Origin: Voacanga thouarsii
Lineage: Eukaryota; Streptophyta; Magnoliopsida; Gentianales; Apocynaceae
NCBI GenBank assembly: GCA_026120185.1
Contig: JANUWF010001179.1
Coordinates: 1,653,501 to 1,717,500, forward strand
Length of the DNA stretch: 64,000 nucleotides
Direction of reading: 5' to 3'
The translations under genes and the position numbers were made by a program. The notes beneath the pieces were generated by a model that worked only from the letters and a program-made list of their open reading frames with translations, made no database searches and was not told the DNA's origin. This document shows positions 36,681 to 47,801 of the stretch, piece after piece; within the stretch, counting starts at the first letter, position 1, and every line of letters begins with the position of its first letter.

Positions 36681-38329
36681 TTTTCCAAGCTTAGTACACT
36701 AATATAAGTAAAAACTGGTTTTAATCTCCAATCTCCATTTAAGCCAAAACTTTATATCACAATTGTAAAAAATAGCAGTCATGAAATTTCAAAATAAAGC
36801 ATACTTTTAATGGCTTGAGGAACATATACAAAAGACTAAAACCACAGTCAAACTTAAAAGACTTTTGTTCTCTTATCTGTCCTTCATGGACTTAGGAGGC
36901 AGATGTGGGAGGAAGCTCTCCTTATGCACTAAGGCAGGGTGCCAGGGGCTTTAACCAAGTGCTCTGTGCAACATTCGGTAGGATAATATAATTCGTATAT
37001 AAAAATAGTAGTAAATTATATTTCATGTAACTAATAATTAAGCTTTGCCATTGCATTTACTTATGTTTCTAAAACATGCAGCAACACATAGCAAAAACTA
37101 TAACTTATAATATAATTGCAACACTATTGCGGTTAATGAGTTTTCTTGAGTCATATGTTGTAAGAAGAAATAGTCACACTATTAACTATCATTAACATTT
37201 AGTAATTACGACATGCAATGGTACACAATAATAAAGACATATTACTTCTGGTAGCTGCTTGGATAATCATTATATGTCAACAACATTTACAACGATGAGT
37301 TACATAAATTGTCAAGAACATATATGTTAAGCAGAATTGTTATAATAAGATCCAATACTCACAGTATGAATATTTAATCATAATAAGCCATAACGATTCA
37401 AACTATCATCACCTAATCAAATATTATCCAGGTAATCTTACCCAAAGTTACAAGCTTTTGTTAAAGAACAATGTATCATATCATTTTTCTTCATACCATA
37501 TATATTTACATCACATATATTATCTCTTAATTAGATACAATTTTTTTCTTATATAATTTACACACTTGATCTTTCAGTCAAATATAACAAATATTACAAT
37601 GTTACTTCTTCATCAGATCTATTTCTGAGATTCAACACTAAGAACAACACTAGGCAAAATCAAATCATCATTAGAGGCTTCAATTAAAGACTAGAAGACA
37701 ACCATTTCATTGACCATGTTAAGATCTAATCATTCTATCACTGTAAAGTCAATATTATCTAGGTAATAGATCCTAAAGTGGGAAAATCTTGTGATAAAAC
37801 CATATGATAAAAGCATTATATGATACATTTTATATTTAAAATTTTAAACAAAACATAATTTAAGTTAAATTTAGACTACTCATTATAATTATTGATACAT
37901 TTAAGTTATTATTTATGTTTACTACATAAATTAGGTTTACATTACCTCTACGAATTCAAATTATTCTTCCTAACTCTCACAAGTTTGATTATTCAAATCA
38001 ATTGCAGCAGCACCTATATAATGGTTACAAATAATTTTTTTTTACATTCAGCACCAAGGATTGAAATAACATCGCACAATCAAATCAGGACTCATAGACA
38101 AATAATTGTCGTTCCCTTACAAGTTTAAAAATACACATTTTATTTAATACAAACTATTTTTTGTAAATGATAAAAAAAAAATTCAACTTTAGCACACAAA
38201 TAAAGCCGAACTCCAAGACTAACACTCACATGATGGGAAAGGTTTGGAGAGAGAGAGAAGGAGCCAATAATGACCGATAACACATATGATAGATACCAAT
38301 ACAATAGAACCTTTCTTTGAAGATTTTAA

Positions 38330-38720
38330 TTCTTTAGGGCTGACCAGAAAAAAATACCCAAAGGAATTACTTATCCAGAAAAGCACGTCACCACACACAT
38401 TCCAAAATTTCCATCTTTTGCTCCCCAGTTGAATGAAAATCAGCCTCTACTCAAACAAGAAGAACAAACAAAGCAAGGTTTTTCCAAATATAGTCCAAGC
38501 TTACAAAATTAAATCCAACATCTATCCCAAACCGTAACGGAGAAATCTGATTTCAGATCAAGATCCTTATCAAAGGATCCCACAATTAGCAACAGATTTC
38601 CACGGATTATCAATCAAGACATTATCTTCAATCAATTACTAGCCTAAATAATCAAGATTCAGGATATCTACCATCCACATATTATTATCAACATCCAAGA
38701 AATAGAATAACACCATTCGT
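38330..38720. repeat. Diverged module, copy 4 (partial)
   Basis: GGAATTACTTATCCAGAAAA and AATAATCAAGATTCAGGATA match parts of copies 1-3, but the remainder is too eroded to align by eye. Confidence 0.4.
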
Positions 38721-39087
38721 CGTCGTCATCATCATTAGCATAAAAAAATATTATCTACAGATACATCATCCACCCCAATGAATCAAACAAAGATTCAGGA
38801 AAGCAACTGTGGACATCCCAGAAATCCCTTCATTTTCATCTTGATATTATCTTTCTAAGATCATCTCGACCAAGATTCACGAAATCCCCAGAAACATTCA
38901 TCTTGAAAATATCATGATCTGCGCCTCAACTCATTATGTAAAATATATTGCCTAGTCCATAATTGAAATCCAAAAATCACCTAAAACCCAATAAAGCATA
39001 AAGCATAAAATGCATGATCGACACTAAGAAAAATATAGACGTAGCACCAACGAGACACAGAGAGAGGGGCAACCACAACAGAGAAAC

Positions 39088-39225
39088 TGTCAAAAATTCA
39101 GTCCAGAAATTGAAGAGAGAAGGAAATAGAGGAAACATAAATTTTATTGAATTGAAATTGAAGATTACAATGGGAGGAATGAAGATGATTACAGAAGATG
39201 AAGAAATTCTGGGGAGGGAAGAAAC
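39088..39225 (-). repeat. Reina 3' LTR, distal part
   Basis: TGTCAAAAATTCAGTCCAGA on the plus strand matches 55121 onward in the other LTR. It ends with GAAAC (39221-39225), the target of the Copia insertion. Confidence 0.92.
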
Positions 39226-40230
39226 TGTTGAAAATGGCGACTTTGGGAGTTAATAACTTTGAACTTATGATTAGTTAGCCTAAAACAATTAATGAGAATT
39301 ATTCTTGACATGTTAGAGATTGTTTTGATTATGGTAGAAGCCATTTTCATGGTGGAAATCTATAATTAAATATTGTTAAGGTTTGGTGTTTAACCATTTG
39401 GGAACTCATGTTAGACATGAGTCCCATATGGGAAAAATTAAGGAGTGTGGAAGCCTTTATATACTAAAAGACTTTTCTATAGACTTAATAGAAAAGCTCA
39501 AGGTATGGAGGATGCCACACGCGCGCGCCGCTCGCCCGGGCTCGGGCTTGGCCCATGTTTTCACGGTCCTCTATTTTTATTTAGCCCAATTAACTCTAAC
39601 TTGAAAAAGAAAAGGAAAACATAAAATTTGATAAGGAATTAGGGTCTCCTAATTCGGATTGAATTTTAATTTTCCTAAGGCGAGATTAAAAAACGAAGGG
39701 AACAGAGCCGCCGTTAGGGTTTTTTTCCCACGTCTTGTTTCCTTCAGAGGAAAAATTCGCCTATTCCATTCTCTCTCCGCGATCAATAATTTTAGGCTTA
39801 TCGGGACCACTGAATTGAGGGGATTTTCGAGGTGATCACCGTTGGTGTGCGTCGATAGTGATTGAAGACCGTCTTATCCTGTAATAGAGACGCTGTACCC
39901 ATCGCACTGGAGTGGGGCGAATAACTTCTTGAAGGTAAACCAGTATTGAACTGGTGATTCGGTCAGCAATACAGTACGTTGCGGCGCAACTTGTTCAGAG
40001 GTGTGCCGGCGCCTGGTACGTTCTGGTAGAACCGCGAGCAAGTCTCTCAGGTATACTATTGACTTGTCTATTGAATTTGAATTCGGTTTAGTTACGTTAC
40101 GTTTGGACTGTGTGGCCTTGTCGGCATTGTTGATATTTGATAATTGCATTTGTTAGAGTCTTGGTCGGGTAGAGGCGGTGCTTGTTCAATTCAGTTGAGT
40201 TGCCTGTCTGTGCTCGTAGGTACCCTATTT
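39226..40230 (+). repeat. 5' LTR of the 39-46 kb Copia element
   Basis: It is about 1005 bp, against 1021 bp for the 3' LTR. The right border is approximate because a few bases seem to have been lost at the LTR/primer-site junction. A GC-rich patch (39517-39555) contains GCGCGCGCC and CCCGGGCTCGGGC. Confidence 0.85.
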
Positions 40231-40276
40231 GTATCAGTCTTTAAGAAGTTAATCTGCAATTATCTGTGTGTGTGCA

Positions 40277-42096
40277 ATGGCCAGTTCATCAAGTACTGCA
40301 TCTGTTGCGTTTAAGCCTTTGGTTGACTTGAATGGTCTGCTGGACAAGTTTGGTCCAAGGCAGAATTTCAAGCGTTGGCAACAACGCATGAAAATTTGGT
40401 TGACCATGAGAGGCTTATTATCAACAGTGTAGGTAGACAGGCCCATATCAATTGAAAGGCATTCTAGAGTAGCTGAGATTGCTGCGTGGGATGAACGGAA
40501 CAATGTAGGCAGAGGGGCAATACTGTCAGTATTGACAAATGCTCTCTTTGATTCTACTGTTCTAAGTCATACACAGTAAAGATGCTATGGGATGAATTGG
40601 ATAGGAAATATAATACCAAGGATCAAGGTTTGGAAAGGTATTATGTCTCCAAATTCCTGAAGTTTCAGATGGTTGAGGGTAAGTCTATGACTGAACAGAC
40701 TCAGGAGTTGCAATTGATTATTCACTCTCTTCATGAATCGGATATAGAACTTCCTGAGAAGTTCCAAGTGATGTCAGTGATAGAGAAATTTCCTAAGTCT
40801 TGGGAGGACTTTGGTATGTCCCTCAGACACAAGACGGAGAAGATTTCTCTAAACGATCTGATGAAATCAATATCCATTGAGGAGTTACATAGAAAGAATA
40901 GTCATATTGTACCTGTGGAGTCTAATGTCCATGTGGTGATGACTGGGAAGAAGAACAATAATCAGAGGAATATGGGCGTTAACTCAAATTCTAAAAACAT
41001 AAACAAGACAAAAAGCAAGGCCAAGAAGAAACCGAAAGTAAACAAACCTTGCTGGAATTGTGGTCAGGTGGGACATTGGGCTAAGGACTGTCCGTCTAAA
41101 AAGTCCAAAGTCAAACAAGGACCAAATTCTGAAGCTCAAGTCAATGTGGTGGTAGAGGATACTAGTCAAGTGGAAGCTGATTTGAGTACGCACCTTGTTG
41201 AGGTTTGTACCATTGAGGTTGGGACTGTCATCACTACTTCCAATGATGATGAAAGGTATGTTTCTGTTAACCCAGAAGTCTTTACTATTTATGGGCCACT
41301 TGAATGGCTGGTTAATATTGGAGCAAATGTGCACGTTTGTGCTGATAAATTGCTTTTTGTGTCTTACCAGCCTATTAAAGGAAAAACTGTAAAGATGGGG
41401 AACTCAGCTGCAGCCAATGTATTGGGGATTGGACTCGTGGACTTGAAGTTTCCTTTAGGGCGTATTCTTTCTCTTCATAGGGTGCAACATGTTCCAACAG
41501 TGCGTAGGAATATTCTTAGTGGCTCATGTTTAGTTAGAGAGGGTTATGAATTGACTTTCAAATGTAATAAAATAGTGATTATGCACTACAATTCTTTTGT
41601 TGGCAAAGGTTACTTGTCAGATGGCTTATTTAAATTAAGAGTTGAACCATGTATTTCTGATTTGAATAAAACTGCTTCTGTTAAGAATTCTGTTTATCCT
41701 ATGGTGCACATTATTGAATTCACTGATGTTTGGCATAGTAGACTTGGACATTTAAATTTAGATTCTGTTAAAAGAATGATGAATTTAGACTTGATCCCTA
41801 AACATTCAATTGATAAGAAGAACAAATGTCAAGTGTGTGTGAAAGCTAAAACAACCAGGAAACCCTATCACTCAATTGAAAGGGATTCAGAAATACTTGA
41901 TTTAGTTCACACAGACATTTGTGAATTCAATGGCTTGTTGACTAGGGATCATAAAAAATACTTCATTACTTTTATTAACGATTGCAGTAAATATTACTAT
42001 TTTGTTTACTTAAACATAAAGATAAAGCACTTGAAAAGTTTCTCATATTTAAAAATGAAGCTGAAACTCAATCTGGCAAGAAACTTAAAAGGTTAA
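40277..42096 (+). pseudogene. Copia gag, protease and first part of integrase
   Basis: The start is the ATG at 40277 (MASSSSTASVAFKPLVDLNG). A TAG at 40430-40432 replaces an expected Trp codon, and a frameshift near 40575 follows. From 40582 a 504-codon open stretch holds gag (DELDRKYNTKDQGLERYYVS), the zinc knuckle CWNCGQVGHWAKDC (CX2CX4HX4C), and a protease site reading WLVNIGANVHVC, in which the Asp-Thr-Gly triad is Asn-Ile-Gly. The GAG-pre-integrase domain follows (VWHSRLGHLNLDSVKRM, CQVCVKAK), then the integrase start LVHTDICEFNG with the first Asp kept and FITFINDCSKYYYF. The frame is lost at 42096. Gag would form the particle; the protease cannot work. Confidence 0.88.
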
Positions 42097-43635
42097 GATC
42101 TAATAGAGGTAGAGAGTATATGTCTAATCCATTTGTTGAATATTTCCAAAAGTAATGGCATAATTCATGAGGAGACACCCCTTTATTCTCCCCAGTCTAA
42201 TGGGATTGCTGAACCAAAAAATAGAATGTTTAAAGATATGATCAACAGTTTACTTTTGAATTCTGGGTTACCTAAGTATATGTGGGGTGAGGTTTTGAAT
42301 ACGGCTTGCCATATTCTGAATAGAGTCCCTCACAAACACAAAGAGGTAACTCCATTTGAAATCTGGAAAGGTAGGAAACCTAACTTAAAATACTTCCGTG
42401 TGTGGGGTTGTCTTGCAAAAGTTCTAATCCCTGAACATAAGAGGAAGAAGTTAGGACCAAAGACTGTTGATGCTATCTTTATTGGTTATGTGGAAACAAA
42501 CTATGCCATGAGGTTTTTGGTAATTAAGTCTGAAATACTTGGTATAGATTGTAACACTATTATTCAATACCGCGATGCTACATTCTTTGAGGATGTGTTT
42601 CCCATGAAAATTGGTTTGCCTCAAGATGTTTCTACTTTAGATTCAACCTTAACATCTGATTCTATTCCTGGTCATGTGGAAAGGATGAACGATCTGATGG
42701 CAGGTCCAAATAGTTCCAATACTCAAATTGAGGAATTGGAAGAACCTAGAAGGAGTAAGAGAGCTAAGGTAGTCAAGGACTTTGGAAGTGATTTTGTCAC
42801 TTTCAATATTGAGGACGAACCTTTAACTTTTCAAGCAGCTATGACTTCCTCAGAAGTAGGGCATTGGAAAGGTGCTGTCAAAAGTGAGATGGATTCCATT
42901 GTCTCCAATGGGACATAGGAACTGGTAGATCTCCCTCCTGGGTACACTGGATGTAAATAGATATTTAAGAAGAAACTTAAACCAGATGGGACCATAGATA
43001 AGTATAAAGCCAGATTAGTTGCTAAAGGGTTTAGACAAAAAGAGGGAATAGACTATTTTAATACCTACTCTCCTGTTGCTCGTTTGACTACAATCCGAAT
43101 GCTAATTGCATTGGCTTCTATATATGGTCTCACCATCCACCAAATGGATGTGAAGACAGATTTTCTTTATGGTGATCTTGAAGAAGAGATATATATGGAA
43201 CAACCTGAGGGATTTGTAGCTAAAGGAAATGAACGAAAAGTTTGTAAACTTGTTAAATCCCTATATGGTCTAAAGCAAGCACCCAAACAATGGCATGAAA
43301 AATTTGATAAAACTATTTTATCATTTGGCTTCAACATAAATGAGAATGACAAGTGTGTTTACTGTAAGGTTAAAGGTAATGCATGTATTGTTCTATGCCT
43401 GTATGTGGATGACATTTTACTATTTGGGTCCAATGTTGAGATAATTAATGAGACTAAATCATTCTTGAAAAGTAAGTTTGAAATGAAGGATATGGGAGTA
43501 GCAAATGTAATTCTTGGCCTAAAGTTGATTCGCTCAACTGAGGGGATAACCATGTCTCAAACTCACTATGTTGAGAGTGTTCTTGAGAAATATGGTTATC
43601 AAAATTGTAGAATTGCTAAAACTCCTCAAGAATGA
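42097..43635 (+). pseudogene. Copia integrase end and reverse transcriptase
   Basis: The integrase C-terminal half (42133-42918) reads ETPLYSPQSNGIAEPKNRM with the catalytic Glu, then KPNLKYFRVWGCLAKV and RRSKRAK. Two TAG codons at 42916-42918 and 42958-42960 sit where Trp is expected before ELVDLPPG and before IFKKKLKPDG. RT continues YKARLVAKGFRQKEGIDYF, MDVKTDFLYGDLEEEIYMEQ, YGLKQAPKQWHEKF and the catalytic CLYVDDILLFGSN, intact. It ends at a TGA at 43633-43635. Confidence 0.88.
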
Positions 43636-44332
43636 AAGTGGAGTTCCTGTGTCTCAGTTAAGATATTCTCAAATTATTGGTAGCTTGTAATATCTTGCAA
43701 ATGGCTCAAGACCAGATATTTCATTTTATGTATCTAAGCTGGCAAGATATACAAGTTGTCCAAATCGGACTCATTGGGAGGCCTTAGATAGAGTACTAAG
43801 GTACTTGAAGGGAACAGTTTCCCTTGGGTTGTATTATGGGAAATTCCCTACTGTACTTGAAGGGTATAGTGATGCAAGCTGGATAACCAAGAACTCTGGT
43901 AGCAATGGTTGCACTGGATATGTGTTTACATTAGGTGGCGGTGCAGTCGCCTGGAAGTCTTGCAAACAGACTTTGATAACTCGATCAACTTTTGAGGCTG
44001 AGTTATGTGTCTTGGATACTACTGGAACGGAAGCTGAATGGTTGTATGGACTATTGTCCTCTTTGTCAGTGATCAGCAAGTCCGTTACTGCTATATCTGT
44101 GCATTGTGATAGTCAAACCACAATTGCAAAGATAAAGAGTACCAAGTATAATCAAAAGACTAAGAGACACATCCAAGTTAGACTTAAGTTTATAAGGGAG
44201 TTAGTGTCTGAAAGGGTAGTGTCTGTTGACTTTGTTGGATCCAAAGATAACGTTGCAGACCCCCTAACTAAGGGACTAGAAACATCCTTGTTCCTTAAAT
44301 CCAGGTTGGGAATGGGACTGATAACCCAGTAA
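43636..44332 (+). pseudogene. Copia RNase H region
   Basis: After a frame change the text continues ESGVPVSQLRYSQIIGSL, NGSRPDISFYVSKLARYTSC, then an open stretch from 43805: RNase H with EGYSDASWI, GGAVAWKSCKQTLITRSTFE, VHCDSQTTIAKI and NVADPLTKGL, ending at a TAA at 44330-44332. Acidic active-site positions appear kept. It would remove the RNA strand during reverse transcription. Confidence 0.87.
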
Positions 44333-44868
44333 TGATTCACCTACAGTGGCAACCCAACTGACCAAGTGGAGATCCCATAAGGCAGTTCAATGTGGTATAA
44401 ACAAGCTGTTTGAGTGAATCTGGCACCAATTCTAATACCTTTGTATCTAGGTCCTTTCCCTGAAAGCCTGTAGTGCATTTACTGCAATGAGTAAGAGTTT
44501 TGACTCTGAATGGGATCAAGTCTTTTAGACAGGATGCTAGCAGTACATCCTTGGAGATCGCCAACTATGTGAGTGTTGTTGTGTGGCCGCAACTAAAGGG
44601 AAATGGGTTTTCTCTAATACACTCATGAGACAGGATCAGGACACATGGCCATAACGTTTCAACCCTAAAGATTATCTCCATAGCCGATAGTCTGTTGTTA
44701 CCAATGGACGCCGTCACATTCAAGGTTGAGATTCAAGGCTTTAATCCATCTGTTCCTATGGGGGCATAAGTTGGATAACTTAGGTAATGGTTCAAACCGG
44801 AAGGTACCATTATCGAAAGCAGATTATGTAAATCCTAGATAGTCTTTAACTATGGATTTTTAGGGGAT
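44333..44868 (+). other. 3' untranslated part of the Copia element
   Basis: There is no gene. It ends in a short purine tract TTTTTAGGGGAT immediately before the 3' LTR. Confidence 0.7.
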
Positions 44869-45889
44869 TGTTGAAAAAGGCGACTTTGGGAGTTAATAAC
44901 TTTTAACTCATGATTAGTTAGCCAAAAACAATTAATGGGAATTGTTCTTGGCATGTTAGAGATTGTTTTGATTATGGTAGAAGCCATTTTCATGGTGGAA
45001 ATCCATAATTAAATGTTGTTAAGGTTGGATATTTAACCATTTGGGAACTCATGTTAGACATGAGTCCCACTGGAAAAAATTGAGGAGTGTGGAAGCCTTT
45101 ATATACTAAAAGGCTTTCTATAGACTTAATAGAAAAGCCCAAGGTATGGAGGATGCCACACGTGCGCGCCGCCCGGCCGGCCCGACTCGGGCTCGGGCTT
45201 GGCCCATGTTTTCATGGTCCTCTATTTTTATTTGGCCCAATTAACTCTAACTTGAAAAGGAAAAGGAAAACATAAAATCTGATAAGGAATTAGGGTCTCC
45301 TAATTCGGATTAAATTTTAATTTTCCTAAGGCGAGATTAAAAAACGAAGGGAACAGAGCCACCGTTAGGGTTTTTTTTCCCACGTCTTGTTTCCTTCAGA
45401 GGAAAAATTTTGCCTATTCCATTCTCTCTCCACGATCAATAATTTTAGGCTTATCGGGACCGCTGAATTGAGGGGATTTTTGAGGTGATCACCGTTGGTG
45501 TGCGTCGACAGTGATCGGAGACCGTCTTATCCTGCAAGGAGAGTCGCTGTACCCATCGCACCGGAGCGGGGCGAATAACTTCTTGAAGGCAAACTAGTAT
45601 TGAACTGGTGATTTGGTCAGCAGTACAGTACATTGTGGCACAACTTGTTCAGAGGTGTGCCGACGCCTGGTACGTTCTGATGAACCGCGAGCATGTCTCT
45701 CAGGTATACTACTGACTTGTCTATTGAGTTTGAATTCGGTTTAGTTACGTTACGTTTGGACTGTGTGGCCTTGCCGACATTGTTGATATTTGATATTTGC
45801 ATTTGTTAGAGCCCTGGTCGGGTATAGGCGGTGCTTGTTCAATTCAGTTGAGTTGCTTGTCTGTACTCGTAGGTACCTTGTTTCTAACA
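44869..45889 (+). repeat. 3' LTR of the 39-46 kb Copia element
   Basis: It is 1021 bp, from TGTTGAAAAAGGCGAC to TTTCTAACA, followed by GAAAC. Differences from the 5' copy are mostly transitions. Confidence 0.93.
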
Positions 45890-45894
45890 GAAAC

Positions 45895-46128
45895 CTATCC
45901 TAGCAACACAGCAAAACCAAATGCAGAACTCACTATTCTAATAGCTTTTCTTTTTTCCCTAAATAAGACCGTTACTTCTTCTTGATCTGGGCCATTGCTT
46001 CTTATTCTTCTCACTGTTGGATTTCTTCAAACCGTCTTCACCAAAACACCATCGTTCAATTAAAGGAGACGTTGTCGTTTTGCTACTTCTATTAAGCCGT
46101 GTACTCAACACGGCGCCGTCTCATGACA
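45895..46128 (-). repeat. Reina 3' LTR, proximal part
   Basis: CTATCCTAGCAACACAGCAA through CTCATGACA matches 55253-55487. The minus-strand LTR start TGTCATGAG follows the purine tract. Confidence 0.92.
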
Positions 46129-47801
46129 ATTCCCCTTCCTTTCTAACATCCTTGTCCTCAAGGATCAATTTAGGCCATTTTTTCCTGATTTCTTCTGCAA
46201 ACTCCCAAGTTGCTTCATCACTTGGAAGATTACTCCACTGAATCAACCACTGTACCGTTGCTTTGTTTCCCTTCTTCACCAATCTTCTCTGTAGGATAGC
46301 AGTAAGCTCAACCAAGAGTCCATCATTCCGGAAATAAGGCATATCAACTTGAACAAACTTCCCTGCCCCAATTTTCTTCTTCAGCAAACTAACATGAAAC
46401 ACTGGATGTATCTTGGTTCCAAAGGGAAGTGAGAGTTTGTAAGCAACCTTCCCAATCCTTTCGGTCATTTGATAAGGTCCAAAATACTTGGAGGCTAACT
46501 TCATATTTTTTCTTTGAGCTAAGGAATGCTGTCTATAAGGCTGCAATTTAAGAAACACCCAATCTCCAACCTCAAAAGTCCTCTTCTTCCTATGTCTGTC
46601 AGCCATATGCTTCATTCTACTATTAGCTTTGGAAATGTTTTCCTTCAACATTCTATCAATTCTACTCCTTTCTTCCAACATCTTCTTAGCTTCAGAGGAA
46701 ATTCCTTGGTGTTCATCTAGGGAGTAACCAGGATATGGAGGAATTTGACCAAATAATGCTTCATATAGAGATATCTTGATAGTAGAATAATAAGTAGTAT
46801 TATACCACCATTGGGCTTGGTTTAAATAGCTACTCCATTTGTGGGGTTTTTGGCTTACAAAACACCTCAAATACATTTCCACACATTGGTTTACCCTTTC
46901 TGTCTACCCATCTATTTGAGGGTGATAAGCTAAACTAAGCTTAAGTTTAACCCCCATCCGTTTGAAGATTTCTTGCCAAAATTAGCTTACAAAAATTTTG
47001 TCCCTGTCACTCACTATTGAATCTGGAAGTCCATGTATCTTAATAACAATATCAAATAGAAGTTCAGCAATCTTCTCTGCTGTAAATGGATGAGACAGCC
47101 CTATGAAATATCCAAATTTGGTGAATCTGTCCACTACCACCATAATGGCATCCTTATGATGTGACTTAGGTAGTCCTTCTACAAAATCCTTAATAAGCTA
47201 GGAGAAAGGTTTTTCTGGCAGTTCTAATGATTGAAGTAATCCTGGATAAGCTGAATGTTCCCCCTTATTTCTTTGGCAAACTTCACACTCCTTTACCCAC
47301 TGCTTGATATCTCCTGATAAACCAGGCCAATAGAACATCCTCTTAATCCTTTGTTGAGTAGCAGTTATACCTAAATGTCCTCCAATGGTTGAATGATGCA
47401 TTTCCTTAAAGATGGCAGTCCTCCATCCTCCTGAACTTCCAACATATATCTTACCCTACAGTCTGAGAATTCCCCCCTTGCAAGTTAGCTGTCCATCCCT
47501 TTCTATAAGGGCTTGAGCCATTTTCTCCTCTGCATATATATCATCCTTATAGCTATCTTGCAGCTTTTCCATCCATTGTGGTATCACAGCAGTTATAGCA
47601 TTGAATTGGACCCTCCTAGAAAGTGCATCAGTAGCCTATTTTCATTACCCTGCTTATACTGAACTTCATAATCTAACCCCATCATCTTGGTTAACCATTT
47701 ATGTTGTGCTGCATTATGGATTCTCTGGTCTAGCAGATGTTTAAAGCTTTGATGATCAGTCCTGATGATAAAATATCCCCCTTCTAAGTAATGTCTCTAT
47801 T
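46121..47801 (-). pseudogene. Reina integrase with C-terminal chromodomain, degenerate
   Basis: Minus strand. The H2C2 zinc region lies at 47401-47265 (MHHSTIGGHLGITATQQRIK, CEVCQRNK). The core is broken by stops (after KPFS near 47200, after IFVS near 46990, after QIDG near 46905, where CAG appears as TAG). From 46882 it is open: EMYLRCFVSQKPHKWSSYL, FEVGDWVFLKLQPYRQ, then a chromodomain-like end VQWLIQWSNLPSDEATWE at about 46250-46195. Chromodomains guide integration to marked chromatin. The stop codon (46121-46123) falls 8 bp inside the 3' LTR. Confidence 0.85.

Larger units (their letters stand above)
29894..39082. other. Non-coding region built of old diverged repeats
   Basis: There is no convincing gene apart from the Gypsy scrap at 32040-32570. 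The plus strand is A-rich and the minus strand T-rich, as in plant introns transcribed from the minus strand. Four diverged module copies lie at 30.49-31.50, 32.94-33.61, 35.65-36.68 and 38.33-38.72 kb, and shorter related units lie at 34.09-35.13 kb. Reading frames found here look random or repeat-driven. Confidence 0.55.
39226..45889 (+). mobile_element. Complete but dead Copia retrotransposon, 6.66 kb
   Basis: The LTRs are 39226 to about 40230 and 44869-45889, starting TGTTGAAAATGGCGAC and TGTTGAAAAAGGCGAC; the 3' copy ends TTTCTAACA. The duplication GAAAC is perfect (39221-39225, 45890-45894), and the intact target is seen in the other Reina LTR at 55248-55252. The internal region codes gag-pol in the order protease, integrase, RT, RNase H, which defines Copia. 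The primer site is eroded (GTATCAGTCT at 40231-40240). I leave the clade open. Confidence 0.92.

Noticed and set aside
44337..44564. Minus-strand frame in the Copia 3' region
   Set aside because: No homology recognised; it is in the untranslated tail of a plus-strand element.
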